Below, piece by piece: positions 25,977 through 35,080 of a stretch of 64,000 nt of DNA. Source of the DNA: an uncultured Sulfolobales archaeon (GTDB taxonomy: Archaea > Thermoproteota > Thermoprotei_A > Sulfolobales > NBVN01); the NCBI GenBank assembly GCA_938073905.1, contig CALJEN010000003.1, positions 1 through 64,000 of the forward strand, read 5' to 3'. Under the pieces are notes generated by a model that saw only the letters and a program-made list of their open reading frames with translations, was not told the origin of the DNA and ran no database searches. Both the position numbers and the translations under genes were made by a program. Numbering within the stretch: position 1 is the first letter of the stretch; the number at the start of each line of letters is the position of its first letter.

Positions 25977-27917
25977 CTAGGGGCTTCCGGCCTTCTCTAG
26001 CTTGAACGGGGACACTACGCTCCCGTGCGCCGCCCTCAGGTCCTCGAGCCTCCTCTTCTGCTCGGCGAGCACCTCGAACAGCCTCGGTGGCGTATCTGGT
26101 ACCCTCGAGTATATCTCCCATATCCTCCCCACTTTCGCTATGAAGTTGTCCACCCTGATGCTGAACTCCTTCACGTACCTCTCCTCCGGGTACCCCTTTC
26201 CGAGGTGCGCATCGAAGAGCTTCACCAGGTCCTGGTAGAGGGGTATGTAGCCCACCGGGGTCCTGACGGCGCCGCAGTCGCCGTGGATCCTCAGCTCCAT
26301 CCACTTCAGCCAGACCCTCTTGTCGACCTTCTCGGCTACGAACCTGCCGGACTCGTCCCTGAGGAAGTAGTTGACGCCGAACACCTTCGGCTTCACTGCT
26401 AGCCTCTCCCCGAACCTCAGGTGGAGCTCGAGGAACCTCCCGGGAGATATCGGCAGGAAGTCCAGTATGGCGAAGGGGTTGAAGTCCATCTCCCCAACCT
26501 TCTCCAGTATGGCGGCAGTCTTCTCGGACTCCAGGGACGCCCCGATCGTTATCATCCCGTGCTCCCAGTCGAACGCCTCCAGGACCGGAGGCAGGGTGGC
26601 GGGGTCTCGGCCGCCGAACATCATCCCGTGTATGGGCACTCCGGCGGGGTCGTCTATCCTCGGGTCCAGCGTCTTGAGGTACCTTATCGACGTGGTGAAC
26701 CTAGCGTTGGGGTGGGAGGGCAGGACTTCCTGCCCGCTCTCGTCCTTCTTGCCCGGCCACCACCTACCGGCGTAGTTCACCCCGGGACCCGGCTCGCCGA
26801 CCTTCCCCCTCCACCAGACGTCGCCTCCGTCCATCAGCAGGACGTTGGAGAATATCACCTCGCTCTCGGGCGACGTCAGTATCTCGTATATCTCCGGGTC
26901 GTCGACCGGGTTCACGCCGTCTATTATGCCGAACATCCCCACCTCGGGGTTGACCCCCCTGGCCACCCCGTTCACGTTCTTGATGATGGCCAGGTCGTCC
27001 CCGACCACCGTGTCCGAGGCGAACACCGTAGAGGTCTTTCCGCAGCCCGCGGGGAAGGCTCCCGTGAGGTAGGTGACCCTGCCGCCTGGACCCTTGACCC
27101 CGGCTATGAACATGTGCTCGCAGAGCCAGCCCTCCTTGAGCCCCGAGTACACGCAGAGCCTGAGCATGAGCTTCTTGAGCCCGACGGAGTTCCCGGCGTA
27201 CTGCGTGTTGACGCTGTAGACCGCTCCGCCCTCGAGGTCTATGTATATCCTCCTCCTGTCCACGTTCCTGCTCCACCCGTTGGCGTCCCTCTCGCCCGCC
27301 GAGTGGAAGAACCTCGCGTACCTGATGTTCGGCGCCCTCTTCACGAACTCGTCGTAGCAGTTCCTGTAGAGGATGTTCTCGCTGTGGATTACGTAGGCGG
27401 AGTCCGTCAGCTGGACGGCGTACATAGTGAAGTCGGAGCCCTTCGGTCCGAAGCAGTAGAAAGCGACGAACATCTCCCTGCCCTCCATGATGCCGCGCGA
27501 GAGCTCGCGTATCTCCTCGACGCCCGCAGCCCGGTCGTGGGTGTTGATCAGCGGGATGGACTCCCCGCCCGGCACGAGTATCCTAGTGTTCTTCCTGTCC
27601 CTGGCCAGGTCTTTCGGCCCGTCGAAGTGGACAGTGTGTCTGGGGCACCTTGTCGGGAGCTCCTCCTCCCTCTCCAGGGAGGCCCTGGCCACGTACGCTA
27701 GGTCCTCGCTCGAGCCCGTGAGAACGTAGACCGAGGAGGGTCTAGCCAGGCGGACCATGTCCGCTATCCACTCCAGGAGTGAGGGATCTTTGATCGCAGA
27801 GAGCCTCTCGTAGGCCGTCCGGGAGAGAGTCTGCCGGAGGTACCCTAGGGGGTCGCTACCGGATCCGGATTCGTGGAGCACGCGCGGCTCCCGGACAACT
27901 TCACGGTATGGACGCAA
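25977..27917 (-). CDS. phosphoenolpyruvate carboxykinase (GTP); start uncertain
   Basis: TGAFPAGCGKTSTVFA kinase-1a motif; GMMFGGRDPATLPPVLEAFDWEHGMITIGASLESE; NPFAILDFLPISPGRFLE. Confidence 0.95.
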   Translation of the reverse strand: MRPYREVVREPRVLHESGSGSDPLGYLRQTLSRTAYERLSAIKDPSLLEWIADMVRLARPSSVYVLTGSSEDLAYVARASLEREEELPTRCPRHTVHFDGPKDLARDRKNTRILVPGGESIPLINTHDRAAGVEEIRELSRGIMEGREMFVAFYCFGPKGSDFTMYAVQLTDSAYVIHSENILYRNCYDEFVKRAPNIRYARFFHSAGERDANGWSRNVDRRRIYIDLEGGAVYSVNTQYAGNSVGLKKLMLRLCVYSGLKEGWLCEHMFIAGVKGPGGRVTYLTGAFPAGCGKTSTVFASDTVVGDDLAIIKNVNGVARGVNPEVGMFGIIDGVNPVDDPEIYEILTSPESEVIFSNVLLMDGGDVWWRGKVGEPGPGVNYAGRWWPGKKDESGQEVLPSHPNARFTTSIRYLKTLDPRIDDPAGVPIHGMMFGGRDPATLPPVLEAFDWEHGMITIGASLESEKTAAILEKVGEMDFNPFAILDFLPISPGRFLELHLRFGERLAVKPKVFGVNYFLRDESGRFVAEKVDKRVWLKWMELRIHGDCGAVRTPVGYIPLYQDLVKLFDAHLGKGYPEERYVKEFSIRVDNFIAKVGRIWEIYSRVPDTPPRLFEVLAEQKRRLEDLRAAHGSVVSPFKLEKAGSP

Positions 27918-28052
27918 AAATATTCGGAGCGTCCACGGAAGTCCGGGAGCTCGAGCCCCCCAAAGCAGCGAAGGGCACGAGAGGGTGCTCCAGCGCGCAG
28001 CGGGGGTAACGCATTTATTTTGAGGCACTCCCTACTAGCTTAGTGAGATATA

Positions 28053-28316
28053 ATGAGCTCTCAAGCGAGGTCGGAGAGCCCCATGAGGGTTCTGAAGAGC
28101 GGTATAGCGAAGGGGGTCGTAGTGAAGGTGAAGAGCGGCTCCACCTACATCGGCAGGCTCGTCATGGTGGACAGCACTATGAACCTGATCCTCAGCGAGT
28201 GCAAGGAGGTCTCGTGGAGCGGTGGTGACCCCGAGCCCGTCGCAGACTACGGCACCGTCTTGATAAGGGGCAGCCAGGTAGTCTACGTGGCCGTAAACTA
28301 CGAGCTGGAGAGCTGA
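28053..28316 (+). CDS. LSm/Sm-like small ribonucleoprotein
   Basis: VVVKVKSGSTYIGRLVMVDSTMNLILSECKEV...LIRGSQVVYVA = Sm1/Sm2 motifs. Confidence 0.95.
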   Translation: MSSQARSESPMRVLKSGIAKGVVVKVKSGSTYIGRLVMVDSTMNLILSECKEVSWSGGDPEPVADYGTVLIRGSQVVYVAVNYELES

Positions 28317-28331
28317 GGCCGGGCTCCGAGG

Positions 28332-29570
28332 GTGGAGGCCGTGGACCGGGAGGAGCGGAAGATCCCGGTGAACGTCCTGAGGGCCACCCCTACCTGGGAG
28401 CTCCCCGTAGAGCTCGTCGAGAGGAAGGGTCTGGGCCACCCAGACTACATAGCCGATGCGGTGGCCGAGGCCTCCAGCGTCGCCCTATCGAAGTACTACA
28501 TGGAGGAGTTCGGGACCATACTGCACCACAACGTGGACAAGGTGCTGCTCGTCGGAGGACAGGCCAACGCGACGTTCGGCGGTGGCGAGGTCCTCCACCC
28601 GATCTACATAATAGTCGCCGGGAGGGCCACCGAGCGCGTCAACGTCGGCGGGAGCACGAAGCTGATCCCGATCGGGACTATAGTCGTCGGCGCGGTCAAG
28701 GACTGGGTGAAGCGCAACTTCAGGTTCCTAGACCCCGACAGACACCTCGTGGTGGACTACATGATCAGGAGCGGCAGCGTCGACCTCGTTAAGACCTTCG
28801 AGGTCGGAGCCAAGAGCGTGCCCCTAGCCAACGACACGAGCTTCGGAGTGGGGTTCGCGCCCCTCACCCCGCTGGAGAGACTGGTACTAGCGGTCGAGAG
28901 GGAGCTGAACTCCCCCAAGGTCAAGAGCGAGCTGCCGGAGGTGGGCGAGGACATAAAGGTTATGGGGTTGAGGGTGGACAACCGGGTCAAGCTGACGATA
29001 GCAGCGGCCCTCGTATCGCACCTCATTCCGGACCCGGACCACTACATGTCGGTGAAGGAGGAGGTGAAGAACCGCGTGCTCGACCTAGCGGCCAAGATCT
29101 TCCCCGAGGCCGAGGTGGAGGTCTACGTGAACACCGCCGACAGCCCCGAGCACGGCATATACTACCTGACCGTGACGGGGACCTCCGCCGAGCACGGAGA
29201 CGACGGCGCGACGGGCAGGGGGAACAGGGCCTGCGGACTCATAACGCCCATGAGGAGGATGAGCCTCGAGGCGACGGCCGGGAAGAACCCGGTCAGCCAC
29301 GTCGGGAAGCTCTACAACGCGCTGGCCTACAGGATCGCCGAGAGGATAGTCAAGGAGGTTCCCAGAGTTAGGGAGGCCTACGTCGAGCTCCTGTCCCAGA
29401 TCGGGAGACCGATAACCAGGCCCCAGATAGCCAACATCTCCCTGCTGCTCGAGAACCCCGAGGAGATCGGGTCCGTAAAGGGCGACGCCGAGGCGATAGC
29501 GCGCGAAGAGATAGACAAGATCACGTCACTGACGAACCTGATAGTCGAGGGGAGGGTCCAGCTCTTCTAG
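28332..29570 (+). CDS. mat: archaeal S-adenosylmethionine synthetase
   Basis: [21 protein letters not shown]...[14 protein letters not shown]...[41 protein letters not shown]. Confidence 0.97.
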   Translation: MEAVDREERKIPVNVLRATPTWELPVELVERKGLGHPDYIADAVAEASSVALSKYYMEEFGTILHHNVDKVLLVGGQANATFGGGEVLHPIYIIVAGRATERVNVGGSTKLIPIGTIVVGAVKDWVKRNFRFLDPDRHLVVDYMIRSGSVDLVKTFEVGAKSVPLANDTSFGVGFAPLTPLERLVLAVERELNSPKVKSELPEVGEDIKVMGLRVDNRVKLTIAAALVSHLIPDPDHYMSVKEEVKNRVLDLAAKIFPEAEVEVYVNTADSPEHGIYYLTVTGTSAEHGDDGATGRGNRACGLITPMRRMSLEATAGKNPVSHVGKLYNALAYRIAERIVKEVPRVREAYVELLSQIGRPITRPQIANISLLLENPEEIGSVKGDAEAIAREEIDKITSLTNLIVEGRVQLF

Positions 29571-29577
29571 GCTTCTC

Positions 29578-29630
29578 GCCGATGATTCGGGGAAACCGGG
29601 CCTGACGGTGATGAGAGGCCGGGTCCTGAG
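29578..29630 (+). ncRNA. possible C/D-box sRNA in the mat 3' UTR (weak)
   Basis: Degenerate C (CCGATGA 29579-29585), D' CTGA (29602-29605), C' GTGATGA (29608-29614), D CTGA (29626-29629), 11-nt C'-D spacer. Confidence 0.25.
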
Positions 29631-29920
29631 GACCGCCCCTCGCGCGGTGGCGACCTAGGTGCCGCAGCCGCGATCGGGTGCTCTGAGGCGGTGAGTGGAG
29701 AGACCCGGGCTTTCAGTCTTGCGCTGCGGCGAAAGCTCGGGAGAGGCGGACTTCGCGGACGGGGGCACGGTCTCTCGCTATCGGTGACCGCTGCGCTTCC
29801 GGCAACACCCTGTCGGCTAGCCTAGAGAGCCGCTCTCGCGAACTCTCCTGCTCTCCACCATTCCAGCCCCCGGAGCCCGATATAATTCCACAGCAACCAG
29901 TGCACACGCGGTCCTCCGCG

Positions 29921-30433
29921 ATGTCCGTTAGGATGGTCGACGTGAGCGAGAAGGGGGACGCGGTCAGGACAGCGAAGGCCGAGGGGGTGATCAGGCTGTC
30001 ACCCTCCACCGTGAAGCTCATCGCAGAGGGGAGGGTCGAGAAGGGGGACGTGTTCACGGTATCCAAGGTGGCCGCGATCTCGGCCGTCAAGAGGACGCCG
30101 GACATACTGCCCCTCTGCCACAACATCCCGATAGCCCACGTGGACGTCTCGTTCGAGATCGTGGGAGAGGACAGGATAAGGGTCGTGACGGAGGTCAAGA
30201 CCGTGGCCAAGACGGGAGTCGAGATGGAGGCCCTGGTCGGGGCATCGGTCGCCCTGCTCACAATATGGGACATGGTGAAGAAGTACGAGAAGGACGAGGC
30301 TGGGCAATACCCGTATGCCAGGATCGAGTACGTGAGGGTTGTCGAGAAGGTCAAGGAGGAGCAGGGGGCGGTGGCCGAGGTCCAGAGCCCCGCATCCTTG
30401 GCCGCTAGACGACCCGGCTACCGGACTGATTAG
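29921..30433 (+). CDS. moaC: cyclic pyranopterin monophosphate synthase MoaC
   Basis: MVDVSEKGDAVRTAKAEG; PDILPLCHNIPIAHVDVSFEI; KTGVEMEALVGASVALLTIWDMVKKYEKDEAGQYP. Confidence 0.96.
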   Translation: MSVRMVDVSEKGDAVRTAKAEGVIRLSPSTVKLIAEGRVEKGDVFTVSKVAAISAVKRTPDILPLCHNIPIAHVDVSFEIVGEDRIRVVTEVKTVAKTGVEMEALVGASVALLTIWDMVKKYEKDEAGQYPYARIEYVRVVEKVKEEQGAVAEVQSPASLAARRPGYRTD

Positions 30434-30790
30434 ACTGCCACGGTTTATAAGTTTAGCCATCATCGCAACGGCCCTGGGCACGGCCACACGAACTCGCCGA
30501 TGACTAGCGCCAGTCTAGTGTCTTCCTCGACGATCGACCACGCAGGAGGCGCGCGGAAGAGCATGGGAATTTTCTAGTGTTGCCCAAGCGTGGGTCTAGG
30601 GTCCTGAGAAGGGTTCTGAGCTAGGCACCGGTACCTAGCCTCCTGGGTCCACAGCTCCCGGCTCCCGCTCTCTATAGATGCTAGCCAACGCGCGCCGATG
30701 TCTGTGGCTTGATGACGAGCATGAAAAGAGGAGGTCTCTGTCGACGGATTTAAATTACCGCGAGCCGCATGAGCTCCTAGAGGCTCGAGT

Positions 30791-31387
30791 TTGAGGCTCT
30801 GGTCTATACATCCGAAGTACCTGGACGCGAGGGGGCTGGTGGCGCTCTGGCGAGAATCCCTCTTGGCTAGGGAGGTGTTGGAGGGGAGGACGGTAGGCTA
30901 TAGGAACCACCCCCAGCTGGAGAGATTTAGGAGAACCCCTTCTCCCGTAGACGCGATAAACCAGTACCTAGAGGCGGTGTTTCTCGAGGGGGAGAGGAGG
31001 GGCTACAAATTCGACAGAGACAAGCTGAGGCCCTACTCCACCGTAGTCCGGATCCCGGTCACGAGAGGGCAGCTGGAGTACGAGACGAGGCACCTGCTCG
31101 CGAAGCTGGCAGAGAGGGATCCCGAGAGATACGGGGCGCTGAAGGATAGGAGAGTCCTCGAGCCGCACCCTATCTTCTTCGTCGTCGAGGGCGACGTGGA
31201 GCCCTGGGAGAGAAGAGCCGAGGCGAGCCAGGACACCTCGCACTCGTTCGCGATGACACGCGAAAAGAGGGCGCCCCAACCGCGATCACGTGATGAAGGC
31301 ACGCGCCCGGGAGAACTGGAACGGCAATCAAGCGGAGCGGTCTCGGAGCGCGAGAGCCAGGCTAGTACAGGGTCTCGAGGAGCCTGA
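30791..31387 (+). CDS. pyrimidine dimer DNA glycosylase (T4 endonuclease V-like)
   Basis: MRLWSIHPKYLDARGLVALWRESLLAREVLEGRTVGYRNHPQLERFR...INQYLEAVFLEGERRGYKFD; C-terminal tail beyond about 140 aa doubtful. Confidence 0.88.
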   Translation: MRLWSIHPKYLDARGLVALWRESLLAREVLEGRTVGYRNHPQLERFRRTPSPVDAINQYLEAVFLEGERRGYKFDRDKLRPYSTVVRIPVTRGQLEYETRHLLAKLAERDPERYGALKDRRVLEPHPIFFVVEGDVEPWERRAEASQDTSHSFAMTREKRAPQPRSRDEGTRPGELERQSSGAVSERESQASTGSRGA

Positions 31388-31847
31388 CCAGCCTCTCCGA
31401 AGTCCTCACGCTCCTCGTCTGGAAGATGTACCTAACGCGGAGGTCCACTACGTCCTCGTGCGACGCCATCCTCTCGATGGCTTTGACCAGGCTGACGTCG
31501 TCCGGGGACACGACCCTGGCCATCAGCGGGAACTCCCCGCTGACCTCGTAGAGCTCCACGACCTCCGCGTGCTCGAGCAGAGCCCGCGCCAGCCTGTCTA
31601 TGGCCTGGGGCCTAGGCTTGACCTCGACCAGGGCCTGCGCCGCCATGCCGAGCTTGGCCAGGTCGACCTCCGCGGTGAACCCCCTCAGGACACCGCTCGA
31701 GACGAGCCTCTTCACTCTGGTGTACACGGTCGAGACCCCGAGGTTCAGCCTCGACGCGATGCTGCGCAGAGACCTCCTGGAGTCCCTCATCAGCTCCACC
31801 AGTATCAGCCTGTCGACGTAGTCGGGCCTCCTGGACACCCGCATCAC
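31362..31847 (-). CDS. Lrp/AsnC-family transcriptional regulator
   Basis: YVDRLILVELMRDSRRSLRSIASRLNLGVSTVYTRVKRLVSSGVLRGFTAEVD wHTH plus RAM domain. Confidence 0.93.
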   Translation of the reverse strand: MMRVSRRPDYVDRLILVELMRDSRRSLRSIASRLNLGVSTVYTRVKRLVSSGVLRGFTAEVDLAKLGMAAQALVEVKPRPQAIDRLARALLEHAEVVELYEVSGEFPLMARVVSPDDVSLVKAIERMASHEDVVDLRVRYIFQTRSVRTSERLVRLLETLY

Positions 31848-31935
31848 CCGTGCGTGCAGCCCGGGCGGCTCTTTAAGCTAGCGCGGAGGGAGTCCCGCTT
31901 TCTCGCTTATATTTATCGTTAACCCTGTTAAGCCG

Positions 31936-32274
31936 GTGCCACCGGTGAGAAAGCCTCCCTGCGAGGTCAGGATGAGGTACGTCCTGCCAGCCCTGAGGAT
32001 GGCCCTGGCGACGATCCTCGAGGGAGAGATGGGGCTCAGCTCCTACCGGGTGGCCAAGATCCTCGGGATCACTCCGGCAGCCCTCAGCAACTACAAGTAC
32101 TCCCGCAGGTCGGACAGGAGGATGTACGACATGATTATGAAGGACGAGAGCTACGTGGCCCTGCTGAGGACGTGGGCAAAGAGGCTGGTCGAGGGTGAGG
32201 CGGATCCGGGCAGCGCCATCTGCACGCTCTGCCAGCGCGCGCCCGTAGACATCGAGCACCTCCCCGCAGGCTAG
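31936..32274 (+). CDS. predicted HTH transcriptional regulator with C-terminal Cys pair
   Basis: SSYRVAKILGITPAALSNYKYSRRSDRRMYDMI...AICTLCQRAPVDIEHL. Confidence 0.75.
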   Translation: MPPVRKPPCEVRMRYVLPALRMALATILEGEMGLSSYRVAKILGITPAALSNYKYSRRSDRRMYDMIMKDESYVALLRTWAKRLVEGEADPGSAICTLCQRAPVDIEHLPAG

Positions 32275-32411
32275 GTCAGCCGGACGGCTCCGGGCTTCTC
32301 CGCATCTTAGACCAGGGCTCGGCGCGCCGCGGGGTCGCCAACTTCGCGCGAGGGGGCTCGGAGCCTCGAGGAGTGGAACGCTTATATCCCTTGCTGGCAA
32401 GGTTAGCGTCG

Positions 32412-32500
32412 GCCGGGGTCGCCTAGCCTGGCCAGGGCGCCGGCCTGCTAAGCCGGTGGGGGATAACCCCGCGCGGGTTCAAATCCCGCCCCCGGCGCCA
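32412..32500 (+). tRNA. tRNA-Ser(GCT), CCA encoded
   Basis: Acceptor GCCGGGG/CCCCGGC, anticodon arm CCGGC-CTGCTAA-GCCGG, long variable arm, T arm GCGGG-TTCAAAT-CCCGC, 3' G-CCA. Confidence 0.96.
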
Positions 32501-32909
32501 CTCGGCTGTCCTCCCCGGAGTCGCATCGGTACCGCACACCCCTCCGGGCACCTGCGCGAGCCCGGCCATCTCGACTCCCCGATCTTCTCTGTGCTGCCTA
32601 ACGCCTAGTCCGCTCTCTACCACGGAGGCTTTTCCAGCCCGGCTCAGCACCACCTCTGTGGCCGTCCGCTCGCCTCCGCCGCACCGTACCGCGCCGAGCG
32701 GTAGTCGTGTGGAGGGTGTTACCACCAAGGTCAGCTCCCAGAAGCGGCAGACACTACCCGAGGTTGCGGATGTCTCCGCCGCGCGCAGATGGAGGACCGC
32801 CCAGAGATCCACTATCGGTGCCCGGAAAGCGCTGCTGACTGCTGTCCCGAGATGGGCTAGGGAGCGCTTGCGAAGAGGTCGCCGAGCGGTTCCGGGGAGA
32901 CGGGGCCTC

Positions 32910-32952
32910 TGGTGCGGGGGGTTGGGATTCGAACCCGCGCAGGCCTACGCCA
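32910..32952 (-). pseudogene. displaced 3' fragment of tRNA-Leu (variable arm to CCA): att-like repeat
   Basis: + strand GGTGCGGGGGGTTGGGATTCGAACCCGCGCAGGCCTACGCCA matches the 3' part of the intact tRNA-Leu at 34886 onwards except one inserted T and one A/G change; no 5' half. Confidence 0.85.
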
Positions 32953-33591
32953 GACGAACCTTTCGCGTGCGGCGAGTAGCCCGGAATTTCAATTATAGCC
33001 GCAGGAGGCAGCGCATCGGTTCCTATAGCTGGCATCACCGCATTTTTATTCGACTTCCAAGACAAATCGATTTTGTCGCCATAGGAGTAATCAATTCGAA
33101 TTCACGGCGGAGAGAAGGTGAAAGCCGTCTCGGCAGGTGCTGCGGCGACTTTGGATTCGTCCTCGTGGACACTCTCACATATACGACGCCGGTCGCCAGC
33201 GCATCGCCTCCCCACGAGCCCACAAGCGGGGAGAGGGCCCCATCCTTGAAAGCTCCTAAGTCAGCCTTGCTCACAAACCCCTCGACGCTCCGCCTGCCCT
33301 GGACACCGAACCCGGATATTAGGGCCTTTCTTTAGGCAGAGCCAGTTACAGCCGCACCCTGTATGAGGACAGCCTGCTTCAGGAAGTCCGCCAAGCTGGG
33401 GGCGTCGCGCGGGTACATCGCTGCATACGCAACCTAAGGGCAGCCTCGAACGTGTTCCACGTCACGGTCTCAGCCATCGGGTTTGGAGCACCTCCGATGA
33501 CCCAGCCACTCCCAACAGCGTGCCTCAGACTTGAAACCCTCCCCACGCTCATGCCGTCGCCTGAGAGTGATTGCCTCGTCAATCTTAGCAA

Positions 33592-34608
33592 TCAATTCAA
33601 AGGCAGGAGGTATGAGACGAGGAGGGATAACAACAGGGTGAGTGCGAAGTACGAGCAGGAAACCGCCAAGACCTCCTTGCGAGTCTCCGGCATCTCCTTA
33701 CCCGTAACGATCTTAGCAGGATATCTCACCATCCTCGAGAGCTTGTTAGGCATCGGTAAGATGAAGGGCGTCTTCCTCATGTAGCTTGAGTACTCGTCGC
33801 TCACGGACTTTCTGAGGCCTATCTCCTCAAGCAACGCCGCGTTCAGCACGGCTACGGAAGCTATGAGCCAAGGCAGTCCGGGTGCCGGAGGAGCGTATCC
33901 CCTAGCTCCCTCGACTGCGCTAGCGAGGGAGAGGAGCCCGTAACTCCAGACGATGAACCCTAGGTACTGGGGGTGTCTCGATATGCTGTAGATCCCCCGG
34001 GTGCTCAGCCGCCTGTGCGATAACCTATCGTAGATCCACGTAGCCACGCCCAACGTAAAGACCGAAAGTCCGACAACCATGAAGGCGAAGCCTATGGGTG
34101 CGGTGAAATCGGGGTTGAGATCCGGGACTACGAAGCCAGCTATCCATGCGAGTATCGAATTTATAGTCCATAGCGGCACGTGAGTTATTGCGCCTAGCCT
34201 CAGGATCAGCTCCGAATCTATTAAGGGATACCACAAGACTCTCAAGACCCCGACGCCCGCTAAGAAAAACATGGTGAAGGCGAAGTACCCGACTGTCGGC
34301 AGGTAGAGCAGCACGGAACCTAGCAGTGCTAAGCCGGTTCTGCCGAGAGCTAGCCCCACAAGAATGGTTGATAGGACAAGTCCTAGACTCGCGTATCCAA
34401 CTATCCTCAATCTCGACTCGAGCTCTTCGCATCTCGGGAATTCCGAGAGCAACACGCAATCAGGCACCAAGCCCAACATCCAGGAGTTGACGACTCTGAT
34501 GAGCTCCATTGACGCGTGGACGACCGCTAGAGCAAACAGCACGGAAAAGCTTACTGAAAACACTAGACCAATCACACGCTTACTCACAGGTTCCCGCCAA
34601 AGTGTCAT
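33592..34608 (-). CDS. integral membrane protein with C-terminal isoprenylcysteine carboxyl methyltransferase/PEMT-like motif
   Basis: RGIYSISRHPQYLGFIVWSYGL motif; multiple TM; A/T-richer than surroundings. Confidence 0.7.
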   Translation of the reverse strand: MTLWREPVSKRVIGLVFSVSFSVLFALAVVHASMELIRVVNSWMLGLVPDCVLLSEFPRCEELESRLRIVGYASLGLVLSTILVGLALGRTGLALLGSVLLYLPTVGYFAFTMFFLAGVGVLRVLWYPLIDSELILRLGAITHVPLWTINSILAWIAGFVVPDLNPDFTAPIGFAFMVVGLSVFTLGVATWIYDRLSHRRLSTRGIYSISRHPQYLGFIVWSYGLLSLASAVEGARGYAPPAPGLPWLIASVAVLNAALLEEIGLRKSVSDEYSSYMRKTPFILPMPNKLSRMVRYPAKIVTGKEMPETRKEVLAVSCSYFALTLLLSLLVSYLLPLN

Positions 34609-34885
34609 GTAGGCATAGGATAATAAGTGCCATTAATACGTATCGATAGTCCAGGCGTTAACCTCAACAAGATCTTCCAAAGGTATAGCTTGAACTGTTT
34701 TGAGGTTTGATGAGGGTCGTCAATGTGGTTGGCAGATGGGGCTCCGCCTTAGAGAGCTCTTGCGCTGAAGCTCGCCGCTACCTGCGACCCGAGGAGAGGG
34801 TCTGAAGGCTCTCGACGAGGCAGCCAGCAGAGCTAGGTCTATGGCCTCGTTAAGGAGTGGGCCTAGCTCGAGTTTAGTAAATTAG

Positions 34886-34970
34886 TGCGGGGGGTGGGAT
34901 TCGAACCCACGCAGGCCTACGCCATCGGGGCCTCAGCCCGACCCCTTCGACCTAGCTCGGGCACCCCCGC
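34886..34970 (-). tRNA. tRNA-Leu(GAG), CCA not encoded (CTA at that position)
   Basis: Acceptor GCGGGGG/CCCCCGC, anticodon arm TCGGG-CTGAGGC-CCCGA, T arm GTGGG-TTCGAAT-CCCAC. Confidence 0.96.
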
Positions 34971-35080
34971 ACCAGTAGTACTAGCTCGGCTCTGGGCTAT
35001 TAAACTTGTCTTGCTCGAAGGTCGCGTAGGGGTCGAGCAAGCAAAAATCTTCCTATACCCTCGATAATCTCGGCTCGAGA

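Noticed and set aside
32910-32952. Possible complete second tRNA-Leu
   Set aside because: Only variable arm to CCA matches; upstream sequence gives no anticodon or D arm and the T stem is disrupted by an extra T; called a displaced 3' fragment.
32658-33335. 225-aa + strand ORF crossing the tRNA-Leu fragment
   Set aside because: Runs through the tRNA fragment and a change in base composition; no domain; probably chance.
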